DNA of 64,000 nt, taken from NCBI RefSeq assembly GCF_030505195.1, contig NZ_CP129672.1:5676501-5740500 (forward strand), given 5' to 3'. Source of the stretch: Comamonas testosteroni (GTDB taxonomy: Bacteria; Pseudomonadota; Gammaproteobacteria; Burkholderiales; Burkholderiaceae_C). Of this stretch, positions 1 through 8,702 are shown in pieces (within the stretch, counting starts at the first letter, position 1; each line of letters starts with the position of its first letter). A program made the position numbers and the translations under genes. The notes beneath the pieces are model-generated. The model made no database searches. It worked only from the letters and a program-made list of their open reading frames with translations, and was not told where the DNA came from.

Positions 1-2
1 AG

Positions 3-1478
3 ATGCCAACCATCGGCCCGGTTTCTGCGAAGCGGCTGCTCAGCAAGTTTGGAGAGAAAACACTGGCTGCGATGCTGGAGGACAACGTCTACGAGTTCTT
101 GAACTTGATGGACGAGAACGGGGAGCTGGTATTCAGCGACAAGCAGGCGAAGCGCATGGAGCGAAGCCTGGCCACGTTCGAGTTTTCAATCGGGCAGGGC
201 GGCTATCAGCCCACGGAGTTCATCAAGCGCTATCTGCCGACCAACTACTTTGGTTTGCTGGTGGTCGATGAAGGACACGAGTACAAAAACGAGGGCTCGG
301 CCCAGGGTCAGGCAATGGGCGTGTTGGCCAGCCAGTGCGAAAAGGTGCTTCTGCTGACGGGCACACTCATGGGCGGCTATGCGGATGATCTTTTTCACCT
401 GCTCTGGCGCATCAATCCCAGGGTGTTGATCGAGGACGGCTTCAAGCCATCCAAGACAGGTTCCATGGCTGCCGCGACCATGGGCTTCATGCGCGTGCAT
501 GGAGTGCTCAAGGACATCTACAAAGAGACCTCAACTACTTCCCACCGCACGGCCAAGGGCAAAGGCGTGACTGTTCGCACAAGCAAGGCTCCAGGGTTCG
601 GCCCCGTGGGTATCTTGCGTTACGTGCTTCCCATTACGGTATTCCTAAAGCTGCGGGACATTGGGCAGAAGGTGCTGCCGGCGTATGACGAGTCCTTTGT
701 TGACGTGCAAATGCGCGATGACCAAGCTGAGGCATACGTCGATATGTCGATGAAACTGGTGCAGATCCTGAAGCAGGCCTTGGCCATGAAGGACAGCACT
801 CTGTTGGGGGTGGTCATGAACGTACTGCTTGCCTGGCCAGAATGCTGCTTTCGTTCGGAAACGGTGAGGCATCCAAGAAGCAAGGAGCTGCTGCACATGC
901 AGCCGGCTCTGTTCGATGATGTTGAATGCACTCCGAAAGAGGCCAAGCTCATTCAGCTCTGCATGGATGAGAAAGCCCTCGGCCGCAAGGTCCTGGTCTA
1001 TTCAATCTATTCAGGCACCCGCGACACCACGGCCCGGTTGCGCATGCTGCTCGAAGCCAGGGGGTTCAAGGTAGCTGTGCTGCGTGCCAGCGTAGATGCG
1101 GCCAAGCGTGAAGACTGGGTAGCGGACCAGGTAGAGCGAGGCATCGATGTGCTCATCACCAATCCCGAGCTGGTGAAGACTGGCCTGGATTTGCTTGAGT
1201 TCCCAACGATCGCTTTCATGCAATCGGGATTCAACGTCTACACGATGCTTCAGGCTGCCAGGCGCTCCTGGCGCATTGGTCAGAAGCATGATGTTCGCGT
1301 GATCTTCCTTGGCTACGCCGGCACTTCACAAATGGAATGCCTGCGACTCATGGCCAAGAAAATCGCGGTATCGCAGTCCACCTCTGGCGATATGCCTGAA
1401 AGTGGACTGGACGTTCTCAACGACAACGAGGGCGAAAGCATTGAGATGGCTCTCGCGAGAGACCTTTTGACGATGTAG
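3..1478 (+). CDS. SNF2-like helicase, 5' end outside window
   Basis: This is the C-terminal part of a superfamily 2 (SNF2-like) nucleic-acid translocase. Visible motifs are a DEGH box (VVDEGHEYKN, residues about 87-96), a motif III-like LLLTGTL, and a C-terminal SNF2 signature, QAARRSWRIGQKHDVRV, near residue 415. No Walker A motif is present, so the true start almost certainly lies before base 1; the ATG at base 3 is an internal Met. The residues just after it resemble a helix-hairpin-helix. Helicases of this kind are common backbone genes next to the pil cluster in PAGI-2/ICEclc-type elements, with unknown substrate. The family is seen in the sequence; the ICE role is inference. Confidence 0.75.
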   Translation: MPTIGPVSAKRLLSKFGEKTLAAMLEDNVYEFLNLMDENGELVFSDKQAKRMERSLATFEFSIGQGGYQPTEFIKRYLPTNYFGLLVVDEGHEYKNEGSAQGQAMGVLASQCEKVLLLTGTLMGGYADDLFHLLWRINPRVLIEDGFKPSKTGSMAAATMGFMRVHGVLKDIYKETSTTSHRTAKGKGVTVRTSKAPGFGPVGILRYVLPITVFLKLRDIGQKVLPAYDESFVDVQMRDDQAEAYVDMSMKLVQILKQALAMKDSTLLGVVMNVLLAWPECCFRSETVRHPRSKELLHMQPALFDDVECTPKEAKLIQLCMDEKALGRKVLVYSIYSGTRDTTARLRMLLEARGFKVAVLRASVDAAKREDWVADQVERGIDVLITNPELVKTGLDLLEFPTIAFMQSGFNVYTMLQAARRSWRIGQKHDVRVIFLGYAGTSQMECLRLMAKKIAVSQSTSGDMPESGLDVLNDNEGESIEMALARDLLTM

Positions 1479-1486
1479 CCCATTTT

Positions 1487-1516
1487 GACCACAAGCTGTT
1501 TTCACAGCTTGTGGTC
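1487..1516 (+). terminator. Hairpin after helicase gene
   Basis: A perfect 13-bp inverted repeat (arms GACCACAAGCTGT and ACAGCTTGTGGTC, loop TTTC) starts 9 bases after the helicase stop codon. It lacks a clean T-tract (ATATTTCTATATTT follows), so it is a probable but not classical terminator. Confidence 0.6.
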
Positions 1517-1538
1517 ATATTTCTATATTTCTGAAGTC

Positions 1539-1567
1539 TTGACAGACATACAATTGTCACGCATAGT
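1539..1567 (+). promoter_or_regulatory. Candidate promoter for CAP lipoprotein
   Basis: TTGACA (1539-1544), a 17-base spacer and CATAGT (1562-1567) form a sigma70-like promoter after the helicase terminator. A TGACA/TGTCA half-site pair overlaps it. The lipoprotein start is about 200 bases further on, so the transcript would have a long leader. The -10 match is weak. Confidence 0.35.
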
Positions 1568-1774
1568 TACACAAGGCTTCGTTGGAAATCTTCGCGTTCA
1601 ACCCTTGTGAGGAGCCCACAAGATAAATTCCACGCGGAGTGTTCAATGAAATAACGCCTTCCAGTCTTCCTGCACAGTCGTCGGCTGTCGCGTCTTAATC
1701 AAAATTCCTATTGCTTGTTTGCACTCGATTAATTTTGCTTCGAGCGCAATTCCTATCTGATACAGAGGTTCCGA

Positions 1775-2824
1775 ATGAAGATTTCTAGCACATTGTCTCT
1801 TGTCGCAATTGCATGCGCGCTCGCTGCATGCGGGGGTGGTGGCGGTGATAGCGGAGGAAGCGCACCTTCCGACTCCAAGCCGGTCCCGGAAACCCCCAAA
1901 GCGAACTATCCAATGGAGATTCCGTCCAGTAATTATGCGGATGCGAATCGTGCGCAAATCTTCGACATAATCAACAAAAACCGCATGACATGCGGTTTCA
2001 GCTCGATCAAGCAGAATTCCTTGCTGGATATTTCTGCTCAGGGGCATGCCAGTTATTTGCAGGCAAATAAGACGATGGGACATACTCAAATTAGTATCAA
2101 CCCAGGATTCACTGGGTCTGATCTTTTGGCCCGTGCGAAAGCTGCGGGATACCAGCCGAGCGTCTTAGGTGAGATTGCCGGCGGTGGTAACAGTGGGTCC
2201 TTGTTTGCAGGTACGAGTAACTCAGGGATTGAGACGCCGCTTAACCCGGCTGGCCGAACCTATATTCGAGGGCTGTTTGCGACCGTCTATCATCTGGCAG
2301 GGGCGGTTAGCGAATGGAACGAAATGGGTGTGGGATATTCGATGTCCTCCAATCTGACCTCCATCCCAGGGGAAACGGTTTTCTATTCAACAGCAGTTGT
2401 CAATTTTGGTGTTCCTGCCGGCTCCACTGCCCCTATGTATGGAGGTGGAGAGATCAGATCGTTCCCCTGCGATGGAATCACTGATGTGACACCCGTATTC
2501 GCATCGGAAACGCCTAACCCGTATCCAAGCCGTGACTTCAATTTGTCTCCGATGGGGCATCCTGTCATCCTCACCTCAGGCAGTGGAGGTGAGATCACTG
2601 TGACTTCTGCAAGCATGACAGATGTAGCATCTGGTGCTCTGGTTGATACTAAGATCTTTAACGCGTCGGATGATATGCACAAGATTCTGACACTGGATCA
2701 AGCATTTGTGATCCCCAATCATCCGTTAAAGCCGAACACTGCCTACAGCGTGTCCGTTGACGGATCATCGGATGGCAAGGGCTTTAGAAAAGTAATCCGA
2801 TTCACAACAGGTAACCAGAGCTAG
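1775..2824 (+). CDS. CAP/SCP-domain lipoprotein
   Basis: This 349-residue protein has a lipoprotein signal: a hydrophobic stretch and lipobox LAAC (Cys19), then a flexible Gly/Ser/Pro linker. Residues about 55-230 look like a CAP (SCP/PR-1-like) domain, starting at FDIINKNRMTCGF, with a GHASYLQ helix and a MGHTQ histidine. The last 90 residues (MGHPVILTSGSGG to VIRFTTG) resemble a bacterial Ig-like fold. It is expected to be anchored to an envelope membrane facing the periplasm or outside; many bacterial CAP lipoproteins have no known function. It sits alone between two hairpins, convergent with the pil operon, so it is probably cargo. Confidence 0.75.
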   Translation: MKISSTLSLVAIACALAACGGGGGDSGGSAPSDSKPVPETPKANYPMEIPSSNYADANRAQIFDIINKNRMTCGFSSIKQNSLLDISAQGHASYLQANKTMGHTQISINPGFTGSDLLARAKAAGYQPSVLGEIAGGGNSGSLFAGTSNSGIETPLNPAGRTYIRGLFATVYHLAGAVSEWNEMGVGYSMSSNLTSIPGETVFYSTAVVNFGVPAGSTAPMYGGGEIRSFPCDGITDVTPVFASETPNPYPSRDFNLSPMGHPVILTSGSGGEITVTSASMTDVASGALVDTKIFNASDDMHKILTLDQAFVIPNHPLKPNTAYSVSVDGSSDGKGFRKVIRFTTGNQS

Positions 2825-2839
2825 ATTAAATAAAAAGTT

Positions 2840-2864
2840 CCCCCTTCAACAAGGGGGAGCTTTT
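2840..2864 (+). terminator. Rho-independent terminator between convergent genes
   Basis: Stem CCCCCTT / AAGGGGG (2840-2846 / 2851-2857) with outer A/T pairing and a TTTT tract. It lies between the CAP lipoprotein and the end of the pil operon and could work in both directions. Confidence 0.8.
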
Positions 2865-2885
2865 GTCAGGCCTATTTATGAGCAC

Positions 2886-3287
2886 TTAATTGCAGATGCC
2901 ATGCCCGCCGAGGGTTGTAATTGCATAACCTTCTGTATTCATAGGGCATGATGGTCCTTCTGGGTACTTCCGCCAGCCGTCAAACTCCTTTGGACCAGAT
3001 CCAATAAATGTTTTTTTCAAGTATCCTTGAGCTCCTTGTTTAGCCGTGCAGACGCCTCGTTCGAATAGATTTCCACATTGTCCATCTTGGTAAAATGCCT
3101 CAAAGGTACTAACAACAGTTCCTTCAGCATAAGCACCATATCCAGGTACTACTATTTTTTCAGAGACGTAAGGTGGCGGATTTGGAGCCCATAATCTTGC
3201 TGACCCAGTCGAGTCATAATTTTGCGCTATGGCCAAGCCAAAGGCTCCAAAAGACGCGAACAGAATTATATATCTTCTAAACTTCAT
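2886..3287 (-). CDS. Small secreted protein, last gene of pil operon
   Basis: A 133-residue protein with a clear signal peptide (MKFRRYIILFASFGAFGLAIAQ) and four Cys in the mature part (QCGNLF, GVCTA, PSCPMN, GICN) that could form disulfides. I do not recognise the family. It starts 9 bases after pilV stops, so it is probably cotranscribed and may modify or accompany the pilus tip. Its DNA is visibly AT-richer than the central pil genes. A role in the pilus is inferred only from position. Confidence 0.6.
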   Translation of the reverse strand: MKFRRYIILFASFGAFGLAIAQNYDSTGSARLWAPNPPPYVSEKIVVPGYGAYAEGTVVSTFEAFYQDGQCGNLFERGVCTAKQGAQGYLKKTFIGSGPKEFDGWRKYPEGPSCPMNTEGYAITTLGGHGICN

Positions 3288-3296
3288 AGATTACCT

Positions 3297-4661
3297 TTAA
3301 TAGACGCAATAGGTTTGTGCAATGGCTTCGCCCGAGGCTGCAACACCGTTGTTGTCGACTATAGATATAGCCCATGCCCATCCATAATCTATTGCATAGT
3401 GATTCAATTTGAATGCGTCCGTGCTTTGGTTCTTTGGGGTGAGAATAATCATTGCGCCTCTAGTGCCAGAGGTACATGCAGGCTTATTTATCCAGCTTCC
3501 ATTCCAAGCCGAGTAGGAATCAAAGAATATTTTTCTTCCGAATCGGTCGGCAAGCGTCACCCACTGATTCCCTGAGCAGTAAAGCGCAACGTCCTGGCTG
3601 TTCCAAGCCACGGCCTCATTACTCGGACACCAGCCTCCTGCAATAGCATCCTTCTGAGGAGATACTCCGATCCAATAGCTGCCGTTACACATCACCAAAC
3701 CCAAGCCATTGGAGTCCTGGGCAATATCACCTTGCTGGTGTGTGCCTCCGCACCAGTTGCCCTTGACCTGAATGCTTGTCGGCTTGATGACTTGACCATA
3801 GGTACGGCCAGATCCGTCACTCATTGAGATACCGGCCGTGGCCACTCCCCCCGCATTCTTTACGGTCAAGTCGCCGCGGTTGTTGATGTTGGTGGTCTCC
3901 GCGCCACCATTTGTGATCGACAGCGATTGGGACGCGAGCGAGCCGGACTTCACCTTGCCAACCACGCTCAAGTCGCCTTGCAGGTCGGGATCGCGGTCGT
4001 CTCGGATGCGTACAAATTGAGAATAGATCGCTGCAGTCCTGGTCGTGCAAACGCCATAAGTGGCTGGGCCTACGCCCCCTGGGGTTGGATAGTCACAGCT
4101 GCTCCCACGCAAGCGGCTGGGCGCAAGCAAGGTCACTGTAGCGCCATACCCCTGGCTAGCGGATCTGATCTCTTCAGCTTGCACATGCCACACGGAGCCC
4201 GTCGCAGCCGCACAGGCTCCATCGGTTGCATATCCATTGCAACTGGCGGTCAGTGGTAGGTGGCTGTACGAATAGGCGGTAAGCGAGCACGTCGATCCTG
4301 GGCAGCCAGATCGATCCACCGTGATGAGTTGCCGGCGTCTCATTGGGTCGATGAGAGGAAATGAGGCAGGCAAATACTTGGCAGTGCGCAGCTCGTCGAC
4401 CGTGGGGGCGAGTGCATCGGAGAAGCCGGCCACAACCGATCCCATGGCAAGGGCCTGGGCATTAAGGTTCAGGAACTTGTCCAGTCCGTCCTTGAGCGTC
4501 GAGAGGTAGACGCCGGTAGCTTCTGCGCGGCCGCTGTTGATCTTGTCGATTGCCTCCTTGGAAGCATAGACGCCGAGAACAGCGGTCAAGCCAAGCACAG
4601 CGATGAGCTCAAGCAGGAGGAAGCCAGCCTGTTGTTTGCGATGAGGGCGCTTGCGCAGCAT
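3297..4661 (-). CDS. pilV: PilV-like minor prepilin / tip adhesin
   Basis: This is a type IVb prepilin of 454 residues from the chosen ATG. That ATG is preceded by AAAGGA with 5-base spacing; an upstream in-frame ATG at 4691 has no such site. A class III-type leader (RKQQAG) is followed by the FLLLELIAVLGLTAVLG hydrophobic helix with Glu5. In R64-type thin pili, PilV sits at the tip and its C-terminus selects recipient lipopolysaccharide. The C-terminal 200 residues here are Cys-rich and carry two short alike segments (MCNGSYWIG, YCSGNQWVT), as in PilV tips. I saw no shufflon repeats or second C-terminal cassette downstream, so the tip appears fixed. Confidence 0.85.
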   Translation of the reverse strand: MLRKRPHRKQQAGFLLLELIAVLGLTAVLGVYASKEAIDKINSGRAEATGVYLSTLKDGLDKFLNLNAQALAMGSVVAGFSDALAPTVDELRTAKYLPASFPLIDPMRRRQLITVDRSGCPGSTCSLTAYSYSHLPLTASCNGYATDGACAAATGSVWHVQAEEIRSASQGYGATVTLLAPSRLRGSSCDYPTPGGVGPATYGVCTTRTAAIYSQFVRIRDDRDPDLQGDLSVVGKVKSGSLASQSLSITNGGAETTNINNRGDLTVKNAGGVATAGISMSDGSGRTYGQVIKPTSIQVKGNWCGGTHQQGDIAQDSNGLGLVMCNGSYWIGVSPQKDAIAGGWCPSNEAVAWNSQDVALYCSGNQWVTLADRFGRKIFFDSYSAWNGSWINKPACTSGTRGAMIILTPKNQSTDAFKLNHYAIDYGWAWAISIVDNNGVAASGEAIAQTYCVY

Positions 4662-4705
4662 AGTGTCCTTTGGCCGTGCCAGATGCGGCACGGCGTGCGG
4701 GGGAG

Positions 4706-5287
4706 TTATTGGAAGGTGTACTCAATGTCGACGCCCGCCGGCACCGCGCAGCTGCTTTGCAGCGTCGCGATAGCAGGTTGGCCACCAGCGGCCTTTACGA
4801 CGACCGTTCCAACCTTGATGCTCTCAGCTGCTCGCACCATCTGCGTAATCATCGGCATGCAGGCCTTCTCGTGCACCTTTGACACCGTGACCAGCAGGTT
4901 GGCGCCAGGCGTGCCGGTTACGGCAATTGCCTGGGGGTTCAATCCGGTTGCTTGTATGGAGTGGGTCGCAGTAGCGCCGGAAACGCTGAAAGCTGAGTCT
5001 TTCAGTGCGCTGGCCAGCGTGGCAGTTGTCACGCCTGTATATGGCGTCGCGGTGGCCACGGTGTTTGCTGCACCCTGGATCGACGCTACGGCCTTAGCAA
5101 GGTCTCGCGCAAAGTACGGCGCACGGTATTCACGATATAGGCCTTGCAGCGCGGGAAATGCCAGCACTGCGAGGATCACGATAATGCCCGCAACGACCAT
5201 CAATTCGATCAGCGTGAAGCCGTCTTCTTTTCCTTTACGTCGAAATGTCTTGCGCAGGCGACGAGATTGATTAATAAAGCTTTGCAT
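4706..5287 (-). CDS. pilS: PilS-like major type IV prepilin
   Basis: A 193-residue prepilin. The start is set by AAGGAG 9 bases upstream. A basic leader ending KEDG is cut before FTLIELMVVAGIIVILAVLAF, the classic N-methylated pilin helix with Glu5. The C-terminal half has one cysteine pair (EKACMP and SSCAVP), the usual pilin disulfide loop. It lies directly between pilR and pilV, the R64 order, and should form the shaft of the conjugative thin pilus. No dedicated prepilin peptidase (PilU) is visible in the window, so processing may use one encoded elsewhere. Confidence 0.88.
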   Translation of the reverse strand: MQSFINQSRRLRKTFRRKGKEDGFTLIELMVVAGIIVILAVLAFPALQGLYREYRAPYFARDLAKAVASIQGAANTVATATPYTGVTTATLASALKDSAFSVSGATATHSIQATGLNPQAIAVTGTPGANLLVTVSKVHEKACMPMITQMVRAAESIKVGTVVVKAAGGQPAIATLQSSCAVPAGVDIEYTFQ

Positions 5288-5324
5288 AGTTTGTTGCTCC
5301 TTGATAAAGCAGGTTGAAATAGAC

Positions 5325-6449
5325 TTACAGGAAAACCATTTTTGCGGCATCGGTCATTTCTTGAATGGCAGAAAATGTGTTGAAAACAACCCAACCGACT
5401 ATTGCTAACGATACAAACAGAATGCCCCATCGGAGGATGAATGCACGCTTTTTGATGCTCTTTCCCATATCGCGCTCTGTGCGACGACCGGTTAATTGAA
5501 GGCCCGCTTCTAAAGACTTTGCTTCAGAAATATCGAACAAGTAATATAGAGCATCCGGCTCCATTAGACCTACATCGAAAAGCCTACCGTCCACAAAGCC
5601 GAGTTCGATATTTTCTTGAATGCGTAGGCAGTACCATTGCAGCCATGGCTCCGCCTGCAATGAGATTGCCTTTATGCCTTCTCGAAGGTTTAGACCAGAG
5701 CCGCGCTTCACTAGAGTGGATAGTGTCGAAAGAAACATCGCACCGCGATAGTTCCTGTAGACACGGTAGATAATTATCTTTTCCGCCCATTGACGAGAGC
5801 GACCGCTCCAACGTGTCAAAGACCAACTAAATGCGATACAAAGTATTAGTATTCCTATTGCTAGAGGAATGATATATGAGGCAAAGACCTTGGAGAAATG
5901 GTCCAGATCTAATGCATGCGGCCCATAAAGTGTTTCAGGTACAAAGTCGAAGGTGGCCTTAATTTGCGGCCACACAAATGCTGGCACGCTTGTGAGAGTT
6001 GCAAGGACAACAATAATTGCGAATATTGCTACAGCAATGATGGAGAGAAACAGGCTACGGGCCTCATCAACCACTCTCACCAAGCGCGCAGCCTCTTTCA
6101 ATGCGTCCGGTACTGATCCAGTGCCTCCGTGGTTAGCTGCTGAAGCAATAATCAGCATGTCTGCATCGGGCAGCGTGCCTCGCCAAGTTGCGCCGATGTC
6201 TGCGCCAGTGTCCAGAAACTTGCTTGCCCAGTATTCGGAAAGCACTGCTCGTGGGTGGGGGCGGAGCTTCTGCCAACGGTTCTTTGGTGCGTAGCGTTGA
6301 GCATCCTTTACGAATATGTCGTGCATAAGGATTCGCCCATCGGAATCAGAAAGCACGTCAGCGAGATACTCGTAATAGTCGGCTCGATGCTTTCTAAATT
6401 GACGTGCTGCGCGCTTTAGTGGCGATAAGAAATTAAGTATGGATCGCAT
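5325..6449 (-). CDS. pilR: PilR-like inner-membrane platform protein (GspF family)
   Basis: A polytopic protein of about 374 residues related to GspF/PulF. It has three hydrophobic segments: two in the middle (SLFLSIIAVAIFAIIVVLATL and IIPLAIGILILCIAFSW) and one at the C-terminus (WGILFVSLAIVGWVVFNTF). It anchors the assembly ATPase and drives pilin addition at the inner membrane. The ATG overlaps the stop of pilQ as TGATG, so translation is coupled. Composition is AT-richer (about 47% GC in one line counted) than pilN-pilP. Confidence 0.85.
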   Translation of the reverse strand: MRSILNFLSPLKRAARQFRKHRADYYEYLADVLSDSDGRILMHDIFVKDAQRYAPKNRWQKLRPHPRAVLSEYWASKFLDTGADIGATWRGTLPDADMLIIASAANHGGTGSVPDALKEAARLVRVVDEARSLFLSIIAVAIFAIIVVLATLTSVPAFVWPQIKATFDFVPETLYGPHALDLDHFSKVFASYIIPLAIGILILCIAFSWSLTRWSGRSRQWAEKIIIYRVYRNYRGAMFLSTLSTLVKRGSGLNLREGIKAISLQAEPWLQWYCLRIQENIELGFVDGRLFDVGLMEPDALYYLFDISEAKSLEAGLQLTGRRTERDMGKSIKKRAFILRWGILFVSLAIVGWVVFNTFSAIQEMTDAAKMVFL

Positions 6450-8239
6450 CACACAACCTGCAGCTTCTTAATTGATTGAAGATTCTTTGTGTGAACTGCA
6501 GCCATTTCACGGCGTTTTTCTACTGTGACGAATGACATGAATCGAGGCTCGATCTCTCTAGGGTCTATTTCACCTTTGCTCATTTTGTATATGGCACAGT
6601 CCATTGCAGATTTTCCTGTCATATCTGGATCGTCATATCGTGAGGTGCGCAATGACGCTAGATACCGGCTCAGTTCAATTGTTTTGGATTCGCGGATACA
6701 TTCCAGGAAATAGTCGTCAGGCTCAACCAACTCAGCGACGACGGTGCGGCCAAGTAGGCCATTCAGTTCAGGCAAGCCATCACGCCGGCATTTATCGCAT
6801 CCATCGGGGTTTCTGACATATATATTTTCTGGATCGATGTCGTAAAGACGTTTGATGCGAGAGAAGTAATCCTCCCACTCTATTGCGTCTTCACCTTGTA
6901 GGAGCTTTGTGGCCTTTAGCTTGCAGCCAGGGCAGTTTTTCGGAAGTAGTGCTTGATATCCCAAGAGCTTGAGATTTCCAGGGGTGGAAACGACATCGAT
7001 GTCAATGCCAATACCTGGCGATATCAAGCGTGCTGGTATACCCATGCAATTACGAGCGTGGACAGTCGTATAGCAGTTCGTGCCCGATTCGATAGCATCT
7101 TGAAGCAGGGCGGCAGTTTGCTGGTCACGAATCTCACCGATGAATAGATCGTTAAGTGCGGTTCGCTTTAGTGTTCTCTTCTTTGGCTTGAAAGGGTCGT
7201 CATCGCTTTCAAGGTCGCGACTCACTGTGTTCTGGTGGAAGTGACTGCCTGGCAAGATGTTTTCTCGCGGGTCTTCCACTGTCATCACTTTGCGCGTACT
7301 TGGAACTCCACTGAGTAGTGTCGATATCGTTGTCGATTTGCCTGAGTCAACGACCCCAGATAGGACGATTGCACCGCCCTCGGATCGCATGGCCCGCATC
7401 AACATGGAGATCTGGGTGGGGAGGTAGCCAAGTTGCTCCAGCGTCAGCGGTTCTTTCTTGGCATTGATTGGCGTGATCCGCATGGTGATCTGCGGGCCTT
7501 CGTCACAGGCCATCGACGCCCAGCGCAACATGAACTGTCCAAACTCGGCCAGATCAATGAAGATCCGGCACTGGGATTCGACAGTGCCATTGAAAACGGG
7601 GTCTTTGACGCCCTTGGCAGTTTGGTACGCGACTCCAGCGATGGACAGAAGAGTTGCAGTTGGCAAGTGGAAGCGTGGTGGGGCCACGTACTTGCCCTCG
7701 ATCGTGAACCGCACCTCGCTGCGTGTTTGGGCAGTGAAGATGTTCAGGTGAATGTCTGAGGCGCGGTTGGCTACGCCGTAACGCACCAGTTCCTCGAACG
7801 ACTGGTAGTAGCCCGCTTTTGCCCTGTCGCCCAGAATGTTGCGAAGGCGCTCCCCCTGGGTCCCGTCGATGTGGCCACGCGAGACGGCATGGATGATGGT
7901 TTCGCTCTCGACCAAATAGACGTTGGCGCCTGGTGCGAGACGGTAGTTTTTGGACAGGAGGAGCTCGGTCGTAGCCCGTAGTTCTTGCGAGCTTCGGTGG
8001 CGGTTGCTCACGAGCAGAATGAACTGCTTGCTGTCTTTTCGTGTTTCGAGAGGACAGATGTGCTGGGCCAGACTTCCCGCCAGGTTGATGTCCTTGTCCT
8101 TCCCGAGTGGGCGATGGAAGCTCACTTCCTTGAGCAGCTCGGTCTCGGTCTTTATGACACGTTGACTGAGGACGAAAGTGGTCGCAGTCGGCGGAGCTGG
8201 GACTGTTGAACGTTGACGTGAGAAGAATGGCCACTGCAT
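6449..8239 (-). CDS. pilQ: PilQ-like pilus-assembly ATPase (GspE/PulE family)
   Basis: A 596-residue secretion ATPase. The chosen ATG has GAGGA about 7 bases upstream; an earlier in-frame ATG at 8314 lies inside pilP. It has a Walker A variant GVVDSGKSTT near residue 300, an ASDIHL Asp-box motif, a MTVEDPREN segment, and a C-terminal zinc motif (NCPGCKLK and GCDKCRRDG). It powers thin-pilus polymerisation at the inner membrane with PilR. The downstream, C-terminal half of the gene is AT-richer than the N-terminal half, suggesting mosaic ancestry. Confidence 0.9.
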   Translation of the reverse strand: MQWPFFSRQRSTVPAPPTATTFVLSQRVIKTETELLKEVSFHRPLGKDKDINLAGSLAQHICPLETRKDSKQFILLVSNRHRSSQELRATTELLLSKNYRLAPGANVYLVESETIIHAVSRGHIDGTQGERLRNILGDRAKAGYYQSFEELVRYGVANRASDIHLNIFTAQTRSEVRFTIEGKYVAPPRFHLPTATLLSIAGVAYQTAKGVKDPVFNGTVESQCRIFIDLAEFGQFMLRWASMACDEGPQITMRITPINAKKEPLTLEQLGYLPTQISMLMRAMRSEGGAIVLSGVVDSGKSTTISTLLSGVPSTRKVMTVEDPRENILPGSHFHQNTVSRDLESDDDPFKPKKRTLKRTALNDLFIGEIRDQQTAALLQDAIESGTNCYTTVHARNCMGIPARLISPGIGIDIDVVSTPGNLKLLGYQALLPKNCPGCKLKATKLLQGEDAIEWEDYFSRIKRLYDIDPENIYVRNPDGCDKCRRDGLPELNGLLGRTVVAELVEPDDYFLECIRESKTIELSRYLASLRTSRYDDPDMTGKSAMDCAIYKMSKGEIDPREIEPRFMSFVTVEKRREMAAVHTKNLQSIKKLQVV

Positions 8240-8249
8240 CTTTGGTTCC

Positions 8250-8702
8250 TCAGCGGTCGCTGCAGAGCTTTTGCGGGAACTTGCTGTGCTGCAGTTCGAT
8301 GCACCGTGCATCAATGCGCTTCGCTGTGTAGCCGGCCTTCATCTCTGCAGGCGTAAAGGCGTAGATGCGACCGTCGATAGCGACCTCGGCCGTCCAGCGG
8401 CCTATGCGTCCATAGATTCCATTGAGGGTAAGAAGTGGGCGAGGCTCCGGCGGTGTTTCTACGGCTGGCTGCACAGTTGGTGCGGCTGCTTGTGGAGCCG
8501 CGGCTGATGGAGCGGAGCCGCCCGTTTGGCCGAGCGCAGCCTCAACGGCTTTATCGGCTTCGAGTTGCATGAGCTTCTTCACAGTTGGAGCAAAGCCATA
8601 GCCTGGCTGTGGCTGCGATGCGGCCGCAGCGAGATCCTGGGCGGCAGCGTGCATAGCGAAGCCAATCAGCGCGGCTGCAACGGCGGGCTTAGTTCTTTGC
8701 AT
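8250..8702 (-). CDS. pilP: PilP-like pilus assembly protein
   Basis: A 150-residue periplasmic protein with a signal peptide (MQRTKPAVAAALIGFAMHAAAQ), an Ala/Pro-rich linker, and a C-terminal domain (LLTLNGIYGRIGRWTAEVAIDG) typical of R64-type PilP. It likely links the inner-membrane platform to the PilN secretin. It overlaps the end of pilO by 14 bases and has a good GGAG ribosome site inside pilO. Confidence 0.75.
   Translation of the reverse strand: MQRTKPAVAAALIGFAMHAAAQDLAAAASQPQPGYGFAPTVKKLMQLEADKAVEAALGQTGGSAPSAAAPQAAAPTVQPAVETPPEPRPLLTLNGIYGRIGRWTAEVAIDGRIYAFTPAEMKAGYTAKRIDARCIELQHSKFPQKLCSDR

Noticed and set aside
2886..4661. A shufflon at pilV
   Set aside because: No repeated inverted short sites and no alternative C-terminal pilV segments downstream; the nearby recombinase is at the far end of the operon.
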